NCBI RefSeq assembly: GCF_005239225.2
Contig: NC_133301.1
Coordinates: 8,122,318-8,186,317, forward strand
Direction: 5' to 3'
Length of the DNA: 64,000 bases
DNA from: Populus alba
Lineage: Eukaryota; Streptophyta; Magnoliopsida; Malpighiales; Salicaceae
Made by a program: the position numbers and the translations under genes. Below are positions 11,620 through 24,144 of the stretch, in pieces (within the stretch, counting starts at the first letter, position 1; the number at the start of each line of letters is the position of its first letter). Below the pieces are notes generated by a model that searched no databases, was not told the DNA's origin, and saw nothing but the letters and a program-made list of their open reading frames with translations.

Positions 11620-14092
11620 ATTAACTAAATATAATTGCTATGTATTATGATTTTTGATGGATTGAGAGATGGGAGATAGAAAGAGAAAGAAAGAATGACA
11701 AAGCCGAAAAGAAGAAGAGGAAGAAAGATCAAAAGGGAGGGGGAGAGATGAAAAAACAAAAGGTGTACCAGTTTTTTATTGACTAAAGTAAACTTGTGTT
11801 AGGAAGATATAACTATTAATATTAAATTCAAAATACATGTTGCAAATATTTAAACATTTCATGTGGTATATTTCAAAATACATATTGCAAATATTAAATG
11901 CATAATAATTTTTTGATAAATAAATAAATTGTTTTATTAGATTGAAAAAAATCCTTCATGTTATTATCACAAGAAATTATTATAAAATTATACATTGTAT
12001 ATAAATGTCTGGATATTTTCTAACTCTCCTTTTATTATTATATTCATTCACCATCATCAAATTCATTTGAATATCTCAAGCTTCATTTGAATTTGCATTT
12101 TTTTATGACGTTTGAGCTTACAAGTTATTTTGATTGTTATTTATTTTATTTAAGATAATTTATGAAATTAGATTTTTTTTTAATTTCATTTTTTTTCAAC
12201 TTTTTAATTTGTAAGATTTGTTCCTTATTATTTTAATAAACTTGAAAAAGAATATTAATAAGTTATTTTACAGTTCATATTCCTCATTATTTAATAAACA
12301 AGTTATTTTGATTATTATTTATTTTATTTGAGATAATTTATGAAACCAATTTTTTTCTAATATAAAAAAAATTAAACAATGACAACCAGAATGAACTTGA
12401 GTTAACTTGATTTATCTGCAATTCAGGATAACAAAAAAAAAAGACAAAAAAAAAAAAACTCAAGTCCCAACAAAGCGGATTTCTAAGAATAAAATTGAAA
12501 GGAAAAAATAAAAATAAAGTATGAAAGAAAAAAAAAAAACATAAGTTAACTCGAGTTCACTTTACTAACCCACCATCCATGACATGAGATTATGATAAGA
12601 AAAAAAACTCGAGCCACATTAGATTAATTTAACAAATATGTAACATATGATAACCCTATAGAAAGGAAAGACATAAAAATAAAAAATTTATAAATTTAAT
12701 AGCTTAATATTAAATGATAAAATTAAAAAAATATATTAAAAAAAATTCAAACCAACCCGTGTTAGATTGATTAACCCGTAATAGTCATAAAGGAAGGAAA
12801 AATTCAAGCCCTCGCTGCTCTCTTTACAGAAATCGCGTGTAGAAAATCATGCCTGAATTTTGGCAAAATCAAACATTATTATCGTCTATTTTTTTAACGC
12901 AGTCAAGAGATAGGGATTTGCAGCATTACTTTTTCTTTTATCAATAAAAAAGGGTTCACCTCCACAGATTAATATTTATTAACATGTTACTCACATATTA
13001 TTATTGTGATAGCCCTTAGATTTTCTATTTGATCCTTCATAGCTCATTGTTACTTAAAATGTTAACATGGGAGTTAAATTCGTCAACGTGTCAATGTTAT
13101 TATTATTTTAATTGTTTTTAAGAATAATGACATTATTTTCCTTTATACAATTTGATTAATCAATCTTATTTATAGGTTTTAAGGAATTGATCATGAACTG
13201 TGACTCACATGAAGTGATTTGTTTTAAATCGGTTTGAGGATTGAGAATTTATAGGATATTAATAACTTGACTGTTAAAAGGATTAACGGACATCATAAAA
13301 TTTCAACTAATATATAGGAACAAAAAAAAGAAAGTAAAGTAAGTATTTTCAATATTTTAGCTAACCAATGCCTCCTTGGTCATTGATGAATCGTTTATAT
13401 TGAATGTAAATATATTGTAAACAATTATCAACATCCAATATAGAGGCGAGCAACAAATTTGAACCGAATCAAAATTAAACCGAACTGAAATCAGTCTGTT
13501 GGGTTTCAATTTTATTCTAAAATAACTGAACCGAATCAAAACCGGTCAGTTTGAACTGGTTTCGGTTTTTTTAAAAAAAAATTAGTTTGGTTATTTTTAT
13601 AGGTAAAAATCAAATCGAATAAAAAATAATCACTCCTAATCCAATATGGTATATTTATAAAAATTAAATTTTTTACCCTCTTTTCAATTCAAATCTTCAA
13701 GGATAAAAGAAGAAGTATACCCACTCTGTGACAATAATAAACGTGTTTTTCCCGAGGAAGAGTGGAAGAGTCTCTATTTCTTGAAAGGCTAATATTGCAC
13801 TGTTTTTAATTTCTTGTGGGATGTATTCACACTGAATTTAAAATTTAGAAAAATTAAATGTATGATTTTTTAAAAATAAATTTTATTGTTATTTTATAAT
13901 GTAATATAACGATATTACATTATATTAAAGGATGATAAGCTAAGAATAAAAGAGTTCAAGTTTAACCATTTTTTTATTACTTCACTGTAACAATTACATG
14001 ACTCTTAATCCATCATAATTAAATTACACCAATAATATATTTTTTATTCTTTACCTAAAATCTTTATTTATTTATTTATTTATTTTATTCAG
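11620..14092. other. Upstream DNA of the left RLP, no exon 1 found
   Basis: No signal peptide or LRR cap sequence is seen. A polypurine run with AGAAAGAGAAAGAAAG lies near 11,680-11,750. The stretch 13,450-13,620 is rich in AACCGA/CCGGT motifs on both strands, and its right-arm counterpart carries a 67-bp tandem duplication. Confidence 0.55.
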
Positions 14093-17000
14093 GTGGTTAT
14101 GAGTTACAAAAATTGAGCAATTTGGAGACCCTTAACTTGGAATATAATAACTTTAATAAAAGTATTCTATTATTTGTGGAGGGGCTTCCGTCTCTTAAAT
14201 CACTATATTTAGATTATAATAGACTGGAGGGGTTAATAGACTTGAAAGGTTATTTTTTTATATACTATTATTTTTATAAATATTAAATTTAATTAACACA
14301 ATTATATATTAAATTTAATTTCAAAAACACAATTAATGAGTTTATTTTTTTATATATAAATATCAAGAATCTCTGAGCAGCTTGGAGTACTTGGGTCTGG
14401 ACGGCAACAATATTAACAAATTGGTAGCCTCAAGAGGTAATTTAGTAACACATTCACATTACCTACCTGGCTGGTAGCATCATGAAGATAATATTAATTA
14501 TTCTTGTTTCTTCCCTAACTAACTTGCAGGTCCAAGCAACTTGAGGACTCTATGGCTGGATAATATCACAACCTATGTAAGTAGCTTCCAGTTACTGCAA
14601 TCATTACGAGCATTCCCAAACCTCACAACACTTCACCTAGAAAACAATGATTTTAGAGGAAGAATATTTGATGACGGTAAGTTATATATTTTACATATAG
14701 TGATGTTTATATATTTGGGTTTAATTCAAAAATTCAATTTGCTACTTTTGAACAAACAGAGTTGCAAAATTCAAGCTTTTTGAAAAGTTTGTATATGAAT
14801 TATTGTTCTCTAGATGAACACTCCCTTCAAAGCCTTGGAGCACTGTCTTCTCTAAAAAATCTATCAATGCGAGCACTTAATGGCACTTACCTTTTGGAGG
14901 TAAATTAATAAATTTCAACTCCACTATTACTTATCATTGATCATTTTATTTCTCTCTATACCAGCTACAATTAGGTGTTTGTATAGATTTTCTCTTTTAT
15001 GTTTTAGCAACCTACTAAACAAGTCTTGGAGAGACAAATTAAATCTCAAATTTTGAAATTAACTCAATTAAAATCTTCATTATTTTAAAATTATACCATC
15101 CATTTAATATAAATAACATTTCAATTTAATTCCCCCCTTCTTTCTCTCTCAACACTATTTCAGTGTAATGTAAATAAAATGATAACATAAAAAAACAATA
15201 ATTTCTTTAATAAAAAGGTAACTTTATATATAGAGAGTGCTATTTTTAGGAGGAGAATATATTAGATGTATAAAAAAATCCTTCTCTTAAATGGACAGTA
15301 CAATTTCAACACTTAACTTCTGTTTTTAGTTTTTTTTTAGCCATGATTAATAAGTAAGTAATTATTTATAATCTTAATTCCTTCTATGGGAATATAATTT
15401 CTTGTTTAATTGATTGTGGCAGGCTTACTTGATCTCAAGAACTTGGAATACTTGGATTTGAGTTTCAATACTCTCAATAATAGCTTTTTCCAAGCCATCA
15501 AAATGATGACCTCTCTTAAAACTTTAATTTTGTGGAGCTGCAAACTAGATGGCCGAATACCTACAACCCAAGGTAAGGTTGATGACTCTTAGTCTTTCAT
15601 TTCCTTTATAATTTTAATTGCTTCTATGTTAATATAATTTCTTGATTGTGGTAGGCTTCTTTAATCTCAAGAACTTGGAATAATTGGATTTAAGTTCCAA
15701 TACTCTTAATAACAACATCTTACAAACCATCAAAATGATGACCTCTCTTAAAACTTTAAGGTTGCAGAATTGCAATCTAAATGGCCATTTACCTACAACC
15801 CAAGGTAAGGTTGATGAATCTTACTCTCTTTAGGTTATATATTTTCCATTAGAAATTCAAAGTTTTATTTTATTTTTTTCTAAATTATGATGTGATCAGG
15901 CTTATGTGACTTAAATCTTCTCCAAAAGCTGTATATGTATGACAATGATCTCAGTGGTTTCTTGCCTCTGTGTCTGGCAAATTTGACTTCCCTTTAACTA
16001 CTAGATCTCTTTTCCAATCACTTGAAGATCCCTATGTCATTGAGCCCATTATACAACCTTTCAAAACTCAAGTATTTTGATGGATCAGGTAATGAAATAT
16101 ATGCAGAAGAAGATGATCACAATCTGAGCCCAAAGTTCCAGTTAGAGTCCCTCTATTTAAGAAGTATTGGACAAGGTGCAGGAGCATTACACAAGTTCTT
16201 TTACGATCAGTTCAGCCTACAATATTTGGATCTTACAAACATCCAAATAAAAGGAGAGTTTCCAAATTGGTTGATTGAGAACAACACATACCTACAATAT
16301 CTTCATTTAGACAACTGTTCTCTTTCAGGTCCATTCTTGTTGCCAAAGAATTCTCATGTGAATTTATTATTCCTAAGTATATCTATGAATCACTTCCAAG
16401 GCCAAATCCCTTTAGAAATAGGAGATCATTTGCCAGGGTTAAAAGTTTTATTTATGTCTGACAATGGTTTCAATGGAAGCATTCCTTTCTCGTTGGGTAA
16501 CATTAGCTCGCTGCATGTGTTAGACCTATCCAACAACAGTTTCTCTGGTCATTTACCACCTAGATTTGACACTTCTTCAAATTTAAGATATGTTTATTTG
16601 TCTAGAAATAAGTTGCAAGGACCGATCGCAATGACATTTTATAACTCATACGAGATATTTGTGTTAGATCTTTCCTATAATAATTTAACTGGTAGAATTC
16701 CAGAATGGATTGACAAGCTATCTAACTTGAGATTTCTACTCTTGAGTTATAACAATCTTGAAGCTGAAATTCCAATTCAATTATCCAAGTTGGATCAATT
16801 AACCTTGATTGATCTTTCTCACAATCACCTTTCTGGTAACATCCTCTCTTGGATGATATCTACTCATAATCTCCCATTAAAAAAGAATTACTATGATTCT
16901 CTATCCTCATCACAACAATCCTTCGAGTTCACAACGAAGAATGTATCCCTTTCTTATAGAGGCAGCATTGTCCAATACTTCAAAGGAATTGATTTCTCAT

Positions 17001-17584
17001 GCAACAATTTCACTAGAGAGATTCCTTCTGAAATTGGAAACCTCAACATGATCAAGGTCTTGAACCTTTCACATAATAGCTTGACTGGACCAATTCCACC
17101 AACATTTTCAAGCTTAAAGGAAATAGAGAGCTTGGATCTTTCCTACAACAAATTGAATGGAGAAATCCCACCTCGACTTACTGAACTATTTTCTTTAGAA
17201 TTTTTTAATGTGTCTCACAATAATTTGTCTGGTAAGATTCCTGCAAGAGTTGCACAGCTTGCCACGTTTGATGAGAGCTGTTACAAGGACAACCCTTTTC
17301 TTTGTGGAGAACCGCTACCCAAAATATGTGGTGCGGCTATGCCATCATCACCAACGCCAACTTCAACGAACAATGAAGATAATGGTTACTTCATGGATAT
17401 GGAGGTTTTCCATGTGACCTTTGGGGTTGCATACATCATGGTGCTGCTGGTGATAGGTGCAGTTCTATACATAAATCCATATTGGCGACGAGCTTGGTTT
17501 TACTTCATTGAAGTGAGCATCAACAATTGCTATTATTTCCTGGTGGACAATCTTCCCATTTTATCCAAGTTTGGGTTTTCATAG
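14093..17584 (+). pseudogene. LRR receptor-like protein gene, left copy, disrupted
   Basis: Seven exons of a plant RLP: 14,093-14,248, 14,368-14,436, 14,530-14,676, 14,760-14,899, 15,423-15,572, 15,655-15,804 and 15,900-17,584. All have GT-AG borders and phase-1 introns. The protein has tandem LxxLxLxxNxLxGxIP repeats, an island region, a C-terminal LRR cap with CGEPLPKIC, an acidic linker, one transmembrane helix and a short basic tail beginning RRAWFYF. It has no kinase. RLPs of this kind act as plasma-membrane surface receptors in defence or development. There are three lesions relative to the right copy: a 1-nt deletion in exon 4 near 14,890, TAC to TAA at 15,681-15,683, and CAA to TAA at 15,995-15,997. 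Exon 1 (signal peptide, N-cap) is missing. The last exon is open from 16,022 for 520 residues. Confidence 0.9.
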
Positions 17585-18381
17585 CCTTGATGGTACCAAG
17601 ACTTGGTGCATCGCTGTGTATTCTAGTTTTAAAATTTAAATAAGTTTAAATGCATGCTCAAGCGATGTTGTATTAATTTATACAGTTCCATTCGGTTTTG
17701 TGGGTTTTTATACAGCGAGAGCTTTTTTAATTCCATGATTGTTTACCTCCCTTGTATATTACATTATTACTTGATTTTTACCGATGATCAATTCAAATTT
17801 ACAACACAAATATCCAAAAATATTTTATATTAAAAGGAATACATTACAACACAAATATCAATTCAAATTTATTTCACTGATTGTATATAAGCTTGTGAGC
17901 ACTTAGAGACTTTGCTTGATCTAAAGCTTCAGTAACTGAGAGTATTGATCTTGTGAACATAGCATTCTGTCGACAACACTCCCCACTTGACATGGATGAC
18001 CACCCGGTTGAGCAAATGAATCAAAGCAGTCTCGAGATTCCACATAACCATTTTTCTGGAAACAATTTTCCCATCTTTTCCATGTTTGGTAAACTTTGAG
18101 AAACCACTTTCCAAGAAAGTGGTTTCCAACCAAGAACAACACAACCCTTTTTCTAAAAGGAAAGTGTTTTCCTCTTTTTAGCACCGGAAAAACACTTTCC
18201 TTTTCTTTAACAACGAATAAACCCCACACCCTAAAGATGAATCACCATAGAATACTACTTCTGTACAATTTCAAACCGTAGCTCAAAAATACCATAAAAA
18301 AAAAGCAACATATAAAAAAAAAAAACCGTAGCTCAACCATAAATTACTTGGTGCGTGGATTGTGGTCTTGATAAAACATAC
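17585..18381. other. RLP 3' flank and hairpin-rich spacer
   Basis: After the RLP stop come AT-rich sequence and a segment open on the minus strand (18,229-17,921, 102 codons) whose product I do not recognise. It coincides with inverted repeats built from AAACCACTTTC and GGAAAGTG motifs near 18,100-18,200, so the open frame is probably incidental. Confidence 0.5.
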
Positions 18382-18754
18382 AATATCTTTTGCGGCAAAC
18401 AAAGGTCGTTTTTCATCATTTGGAGCAGTAAGCATGGATGTCATAAGGCCTCTAATGCTTGTCCCAGCAATGAAATCAAAATAATATGCAATCCTCGCGT
18501 CCTTGCTGTCCACATCCAATTTCTATGCATAGAACAATAATAAACGAGGCTGCCTATATATATACAGTTCTTTTGCGTACAAGATTAATAAAGGAAAATA
18601 TAAGCAAGCATGTTGAGAGAACAAATTAACCTGGAGCTTTGACTCAAGAACACTTTGGACTTCACTAGAAATGATATTTCTCACTTCTCCACAATCAATG
18701 CTAAGGATTGTAATGAAGTCTCCCTAATGCTCTGGTTCACCAGAACTTCCATTC
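18382..18754 (-). pseudogene. Patatin-like phospholipase fragment, left copy
   Basis: Two minus-strand exons, 18,754-18,631 and 18,522-18,382, with GT-AG borders. They encode the start of a patatin domain: GDFITILSIDCGEVRN, ESKLQ, then [34 protein letters not shown] and LFAAKDI. In working plant patatins the oxyanion loop reads DGGGxRG and the nucleophile elbow GTSTGG. Here they read DCGEVRN and GTSIRG, so catalysis on membrane lipids is not expected. A stop (18,724-18,726) sits before the domain and later exons are absent. The gene was dead before the duplication, because the right copy shares these changes. Confidence 0.82.
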
Positions 18755-19745
18755 ACTAAAAATTTAACAAGGATCATAACAAATACAATATACATTAGCC
18801 AATAGTAATGGTGCCAAGTTAATATTTAAATTTATATAACTCAATTCTTAAGACTGTCAACAAAATATCATGTTATTGGAACCGATGAAAGTGCTAGCTT
18901 TGGAATGGGTCTAATTAAGGGCTCATCCATATTGTATTATAATTACATTTAATGTACTTAGGGCTCATCCATATTATAATTACATTTAATGTTTAATATA
19001 TGTTAGATAAACTTAGAAAAAAATTAAAACATTGATAAGTTAATTTTCAATATATTTTTTATGGCGTAACTAAATATTAAAAAATATTTTTTAGTTTATT
19101 TTTCATTACATTACCAAAAAAAAAAAAAATAATAATTCATTTTCAAAGAATTCTCTTCCCATCATGACAGAATCTACAAACGCGGCCTGAAAACATTTTA
19201 CACGGCATTTACATCAACTATTGAAATTACAATCTAGCTCCTCATAGATGTGGGGTTGCGTTATGAGGCAATTTCTGCACAAGTTCTAATCGTGGATTGG
19301 GTTTTGTCAGATTCCAAGTGAAGTCTGTTCAGAAACTAAACATCGTTATGGCTTAGAGGACAATTGAAAATGATTTGTGGCATCCCTTAAGAACTTCAAA
19401 GGTGTCAAGTGCATTTTATTTCAATCCACCAATATTCCCCCTGTATTCCCTCCTTATGTTCTGAAAAAAAAAAAAAATAGTTTTAGCGTTCTTTCCGGAA
19501 TGAACTGCATTATTTTACAGCAAATGCATGTAACAATCCAACAACCATTTTCATTCTACAGGAACATACTCATGCGAGGGTAAACTATACATTTCTATCA
19601 ACAAGATAGAGCTCCTTGCTCAAGCTATTAAGAACACAACTTACCATTCAACATTTTGGCCGGAGTCATCAACCAGAAGATATAATCCCTCCGAATGCAT
19701 TGTTCAATGGCTGAAAGATGCAACCTGTATTCAACTTTTCCACCT
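18755..19745. other. Spacer without a gene
   Basis: Non-coding. A segment around GGGCTCATCCATATTATAATTAC is duplicated in tandem near 18,920 and 18,960. An A-run lies near 19,465-19,480 and differs from the right arm. Confidence 0.5.
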
Positions 19746-21260
19746 CTATATGCAACCAATATTTGGAATGTAACCTTCTCTCTTTATCTCCTCATTCAAC
19801 AATTGGTATACGTTCACCGAATGACCCTTTCACCAACATCTGCATTTCTACGCCTCTGACAGGCACCAAGCAATGACCCCAACACAATTTCATCTGGTTT
19901 TCCAGGCATTTTCTTGATTAAGTCCCAAGCTTCGTTCAGAAGTCCTGCACGCGCACAAAAATCAACCATGCAAGAATAGTGCTCGACTTTTGGGACCAAT
20001 CCAAATGACAATTTCATTGATTCAAACAATTGGCGGCCCTCATCAACTAACCCGGCATGCACACATGCAGAAAGTACTCCTATGAAAGTGATGTCATTAG
20101 ACTGAACAGTGCCATTATCCCTTGACATGCGTCCGAATAATGATAATGCTTCCAGGACCTGGCCATGGAAAGCAAGGGCAGAAATCATGGCATTCCATGA
20201 GACCTTATTTTTATGAGGTATGCTCTCAAAAACCCTGAGTGCATCATCCAAGCTTCCACATTTTGCATACATATCAATCAATTCACTCGCAACATAGACA
20301 TCGTGCTGTAAACCTCTTTCTGATCATGCATGTGTCTCAACCCATTTCCCCAAATCAAGGGCCCCTATTGTGGAACATGCAGACAATACTTCAATCATTG
20401 TGACTTTATCTGGATTAGGACCTGCCTCTCTCATTCCATTGAATAGTACAATTGCTTCATTGGAAGCTCCATTCTGTGCACACATGAAGTGATAGTTGAA
20501 CAAAAAAAAATCATATTAACTTGAAACGCATTTACCAGTTTCATATATTTGTGTGGTTTTTATTTCATGGCTGATTAATTAAGAAGAATTCAAATTTTAA
20601 GTTAGCTCAAAGGAATAGAAATAAACACAATTCCATTATATGTGACAATTACAAAGTAAAAAACCGATGTAATTAACCTGTGATAATGGCATTCCAAGTG
20701 ACAACATCCTTGTTTGGCATTGAATCAAAGACCCTCCTCGCAAATATCAAATCCCCACACTTACCAATTCATGTCAATCAAGGCAGACCCCACATACGAA
20801 TTTACCTCCATCTTTTTCTCCAAAACAAGCCCCTCCACCCATCTCCCCAAACCCAAATCCCCACACGCCCCAAGAACATTCACCAACGTCATCTCATCTG
20901 GCTCAAACCCGTCCTCCCTATTTCCACAAACAACCCAATTGCCTCTTTAGCAAAACCCATCTTAGAAATACCCTGAAATCATTGAATTCCACGACACCAA
21001 GTCTCTGGCGCCCATTTCATCAAACACTTTCCCAGTGGCTAAATCATCGGTATTGAGTTTATAAGCATTTGTGTGTGGATTTGTTTTAATAGGTTTTTCG
21101 ACTTGCATTGTTTTATCAGAGATAAAAGCCTTTTCAGTTAGGGTTTGATGATGTTTTTTTGGGTTTGGAAAATTGAGGATGGAAAGAGGGAGGTGGTAGG
21201 GGGTAGAAAAGAGGTAGGTCTTGTCTTGTACTGTCTTTGGACACAACAGGCATAGCAATA
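19746..21260 (-). pseudogene. PPR protein gene (PLS class), left copy, broken
   Basis: Minus-strand pentatricopeptide-repeat sequence resembling a PLS-class organelle RNA-binding protein. The largest open piece, 20,281-19,814, has MIDMYAKCGSLDDALRVFES, NKVSWNAMISALAFHG, NDITFIGVLSACVHAGLVDE and an E-domain start ending in LGSLLGACQRRRNADVGERV. Upstream pieces (21,108-20,962 and beyond) hold RDLVSWNSMISGY and further repeats. Lesions shared with the right copy are a 1-nt deletion in the VEM-like helix, an in-frame TGA after WVETHA, and loss of most of the E domain, joined out of frame to YQLLNEEIKREGYIPNIGC. The left copy adds a 1-nt insertion after SGY near 20,967. A 203-bp GT-AG intron-like insert sits between two repeats. 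Confidence 0.85.
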
Positions 21261-21823
21261 GATAGTTACCAATTATTGTTTTAAAAAGAATCGAGCTGGA
21301 TTCACCCAAAATATAAATTTTAAAAAATCAAAATCACATCGTTTTGATTAAAAAAAAGGTTTTTTCCTTACAGCACCAATTTGATTTCTTGCATGTTCTC
21401 ATGTAGTGGCCAATCAACATTTGACAGATTACATGCCCGGGAGAAGAAACTCTACCAAGAAGTCAGGGTACATCTCAAATCTTTTGCTTAACTTTTTGAA
21501 TGATGCATTCTAAGCGTCCCTGGTTTTCAAGGCCATGATACGAGCATAGAATTTCAATGTATTTATTTTTGCTGCTGGAATGGGTTTTATCTATGCACAG
21601 CAGCTAAGAGGCGATCCACACACGGTCCCAATCCGTTCAAAGAGATTTGGAGCAGGGTTGTCAGTTGAATGAGGCAGGAATATGGAAATGGTGGAGGTTG
21701 ATGATGGAGAAGATGTAATGACTACAGAGAAAATGGCTGAAACTGCCATAAAGGTACTTTGTGCAGGAATGTTAGTTGCAATGAGCTCGCTTACTGAATT
21801 TGCTATTGGTTCTGCAGAATATG
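21261..21823. other. Spacer with the empty MITE site
   Basis: TAA at 21,511-21,513 is the unoccupied target of the MITE seen at 41,261-41,474 in the right arm. A minus-strand frame at 21,845-21,591 (84 codons) overlaps the METAXIN tail and is not recognised as a protein. Confidence 0.55.
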
Positions 21824-23035
21824 TTAAGTAATGGGAGAATGCCATTGCCTCCAGAATTCATCTTCATCATCATCAACCTCCACCTCAGAAAAATCATTAC
21901 TGCTCATGACAGATAGAAAGACTAAAACCGCAACTACTTGTGTTACTAGAAAGTATCTTGCCCTTCTTCGGAAAGTTTTCTCCTCTTCTGTCCTTTCCCT
22001 CTTGGGTTGCTTCTTAGGCTTTGAGCCTAGTGATAACAACACATGAAAATAGTTAGAAATTCTATTTGAAAGAAAAGAGATATTGATGGTACTCTGATAG
22101 GCTGGTTTGGTTTAGTAAATCCACAACTCAAGACACTATCAGATGACCAATATAATATTCTCAAGAATAAAAGGTGAAAATATCTTGCATGAATTTGAAG
22201 GATGTCTTGTTGAATTGATGAAGCGTCTGAAAGGAATTGCGGGACAGAAGAAGACGATCCAGCCTCCAAGAAATCTGTCTTAAGTTTTTCAGCATATCGG
22301 ATGAGATTACCATGCTCCAAGAGTGCACTTCGCAGCATCGATGATTCCTAATGGTTTTTGTGCGGCAGAGGTTCCATCAACCCCACCCAGAGTTTTTCAG
22401 CATCGTATGAGATTACAAATGCCAGCATTCAGCTCTCACAGTGGTCACAGAAGACAATTGGTAAAGTGACTCACAGAAATGCTGAAGAGTGAAAAGGACA
22501 TGCCCAAGTGAAATAATACATCATCGTTCAAACTAGATGGCCTGCACAAACGAGAAAAATGAAGGTTGGGTGTGTATAATCAATCATTGGTCAAGACCCT
22601 AAACTTAAAAATTTGAATCAAAACATAAAAACCAAAATATCTTAGATGATTTCACGTAAAAATGAAGAAAAATATATATTAACCACGATATAAAAAAAGA
22701 ATCACCTTTCAAAAAGAAATGTTTGATCGCCTAATGTGTGGGACAAAGCTCCATATGCTGCGCATAGGAATGAGCCTTTCCTATCAACCAAGGGAGGCCA
22801 GAGTAATAAATTGTGCGGCAGAGGTTCCATCAGACCCCACCCAGAGTTCATACATGATTGCATCTGGCAAAGCCAGGTGCTAACCATTGCTTTCATTGAT
22901 ATCCATTCTGGGAGCGAGCTGAAGTCAGTGTCCAAATCAACAATACCATATATCTCCTTTAAAACATTGGATTACCCCGCCATTTCTCGTCATTGTAGGC
23001 CACGTAAGTGCCTGATTCAATATACGGAATTTGAT
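21824..23035 (-). pseudogene. METAXIN-like pseudogene, left copy
   Basis: Exons encode a plant metaxin, a mitochondrial outer-membrane protein of the sorting and import machinery with a GST-like fold and a C-terminal tail anchor. Visible in order are DQIPYIESGTYVAYND, TDFSSLPEWISMKAMVSTWL, ALSHTLGDQTFLFE, LLEHGNLIRYAEKLKTDFLE, then RTEEEKTFRRRARYFLVTQV with a hydrophobic segment and an acidic tail ending DEFWRQWHSPIT. The frame breaks early, with an extra A after the codons for YNDE and an extra T after GNPMF. A 4-bp ATAT insertion is shared with the right copy. The C-terminal exon is intact here but broken in the right arm. The 5' exons before DQIPYIES are missing. Confidence 0.87.
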
Positions 23036-23667
23036 CTACAACAAAAGGGTCAGATAAGTGTTTTGAAGACAATTTTGTTATTTGCATGATGCATTTTGAG
23101 AAAAACAAACATATATGACAACAGGTGTGAGCAAAGAGCATGCACACACATTAAAAAACCAGCTGCCAATTTTTCTTGTCAATAAAAAAAACCCAATATC
23201 CATCAAAAACAGTCATGGTCATGCGATCCAATCTTGAATGCTAATTACTAACTCCTTCCCTATTATTTATGACCATGGTCCGATGGCCTTCTTGTAAACA
23301 ATATGTTAGTCTCATTTTATTCCGAATCCTCGCCATACACCGGGAGTCCCCAAAACACACTAAATTTCCCACTGAACAACAAATACCAACTTTCAGATAT
23401 CCAAAAGAACTTCAGGTTAAACTGCAAAATGACCACAAACCCATCTTAAACATGATCAAATTCACGTTCATTCTGTTGAAAAACAATTCTGCTAAAGAAA
23501 TGACTTAGTGATTCAGACCTATCAACACATAAAAAAGAAAAACTTCAACAAAATGGGAAACAAAGAAAACAAACACAAGGGGAAACTAGCAACAAAAAAA
23601 AAAACAAGTAGAAAACAGAAAAACTGGAGTTTTTAATTTTTCAATCAGACCTATGGGAATTAAAATC

Positions 23668-24129
23668 TGTTGGGATTTGCCATTAATGTGCAACAAACCA
23701 TTGACTTTGGCAGCCACATTGTCAAAGAAGGAGCTACAATTGTGGCTTGTTGGTGGCAGCCACCAACTATTGACTAATGTAAATGTTTGGCAGCCATCAT
23801 TGTTGATAAAAGACCAAGAGAAGCTACCATCGATGCCTATAAATAGAGGCATATATTAGAGAGCAAAAAGTGAGAGAGGTGGTGAGTGTGTAAGAGAGTA
23901 GAGAGAAAGAGCAGCTGCAAGGGCAACATTGAGAGCTGGGAGTAGAGTAAAGTGAAGTGATCGTCCTCCTTCATGTATCTGTTTTGTATTTTTTCTCTAT
24001 CTCTAAATAATATGGACTCTTTCCCGTGGATATAGGCGTTTTGCCGAACCACGTAAAATATTGTGTGCCAGTGTGCTTACCCCTCCTATGAGTAAAGATT
24101 AGTACATCACCGGTCAGGATTTCCCAACA
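23668..24129 (+). mobile_element. 5' LTR of a non-autonomous copia-like element, left copy
   Basis: A 462-bp LTR with perfect 7-bp terminal inverted repeats, TGTTGGG...CCCAACA. It has a TATA box TATAAATA at 23,838 and an ACGT-containing segment near 24,048. It is followed at once by a primer binding site, and it mirrors 38,689-39,152 in the right arm. Confidence 0.9.
23838..23845 (+). promoter_or_regulatory. TATA box of the LTR promoter
   Basis: TATAAATA followed by a purine-rich segment, about 290 bases before the LTR end. It is the probable core promoter of the element; the right-arm counterpart is at 38,973-38,980. Confidence 0.65.
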
Positions 24130-24131
24130 AT

Positions 24132-24144
24132 TGGTAATCAGAGC
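24132..24144 (+). other. tRNA-Met primer binding site with one extra base
   Basis: TGGTAATCAGAGC begins two bases after the LTR. It is the canonical 12-mer with an extra A; the right-arm copy (38,675-38,686) has the uninterrupted form. The insertion probably arose in this arm. Confidence 0.85.

Noticed and set aside
17921..18229. Minus-strand frame of 102 codons near the RLP 3' end, repeated at 44,751-45,059
   Set aside because: It runs through the hairpin repeats and matches no family I know. Conservation between the arms reflects the recent duplication only.
18283..18519. Reading the patatin-like frame as a separate small gene starting at MDVDSKDA
   Set aside because: The ATG lies inside exon 2, upstream exon and splice borders are present, and the codons after LFAAKDI are intron sequence.
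21591..21845. Frame of 84 codons downstream of METAXIN, with a related antisense frame at 41,103-41,321
   Set aside because: No recognisable domain, and disrupted by indels between the arms. It is likely METAXIN 3' UTR or flank.
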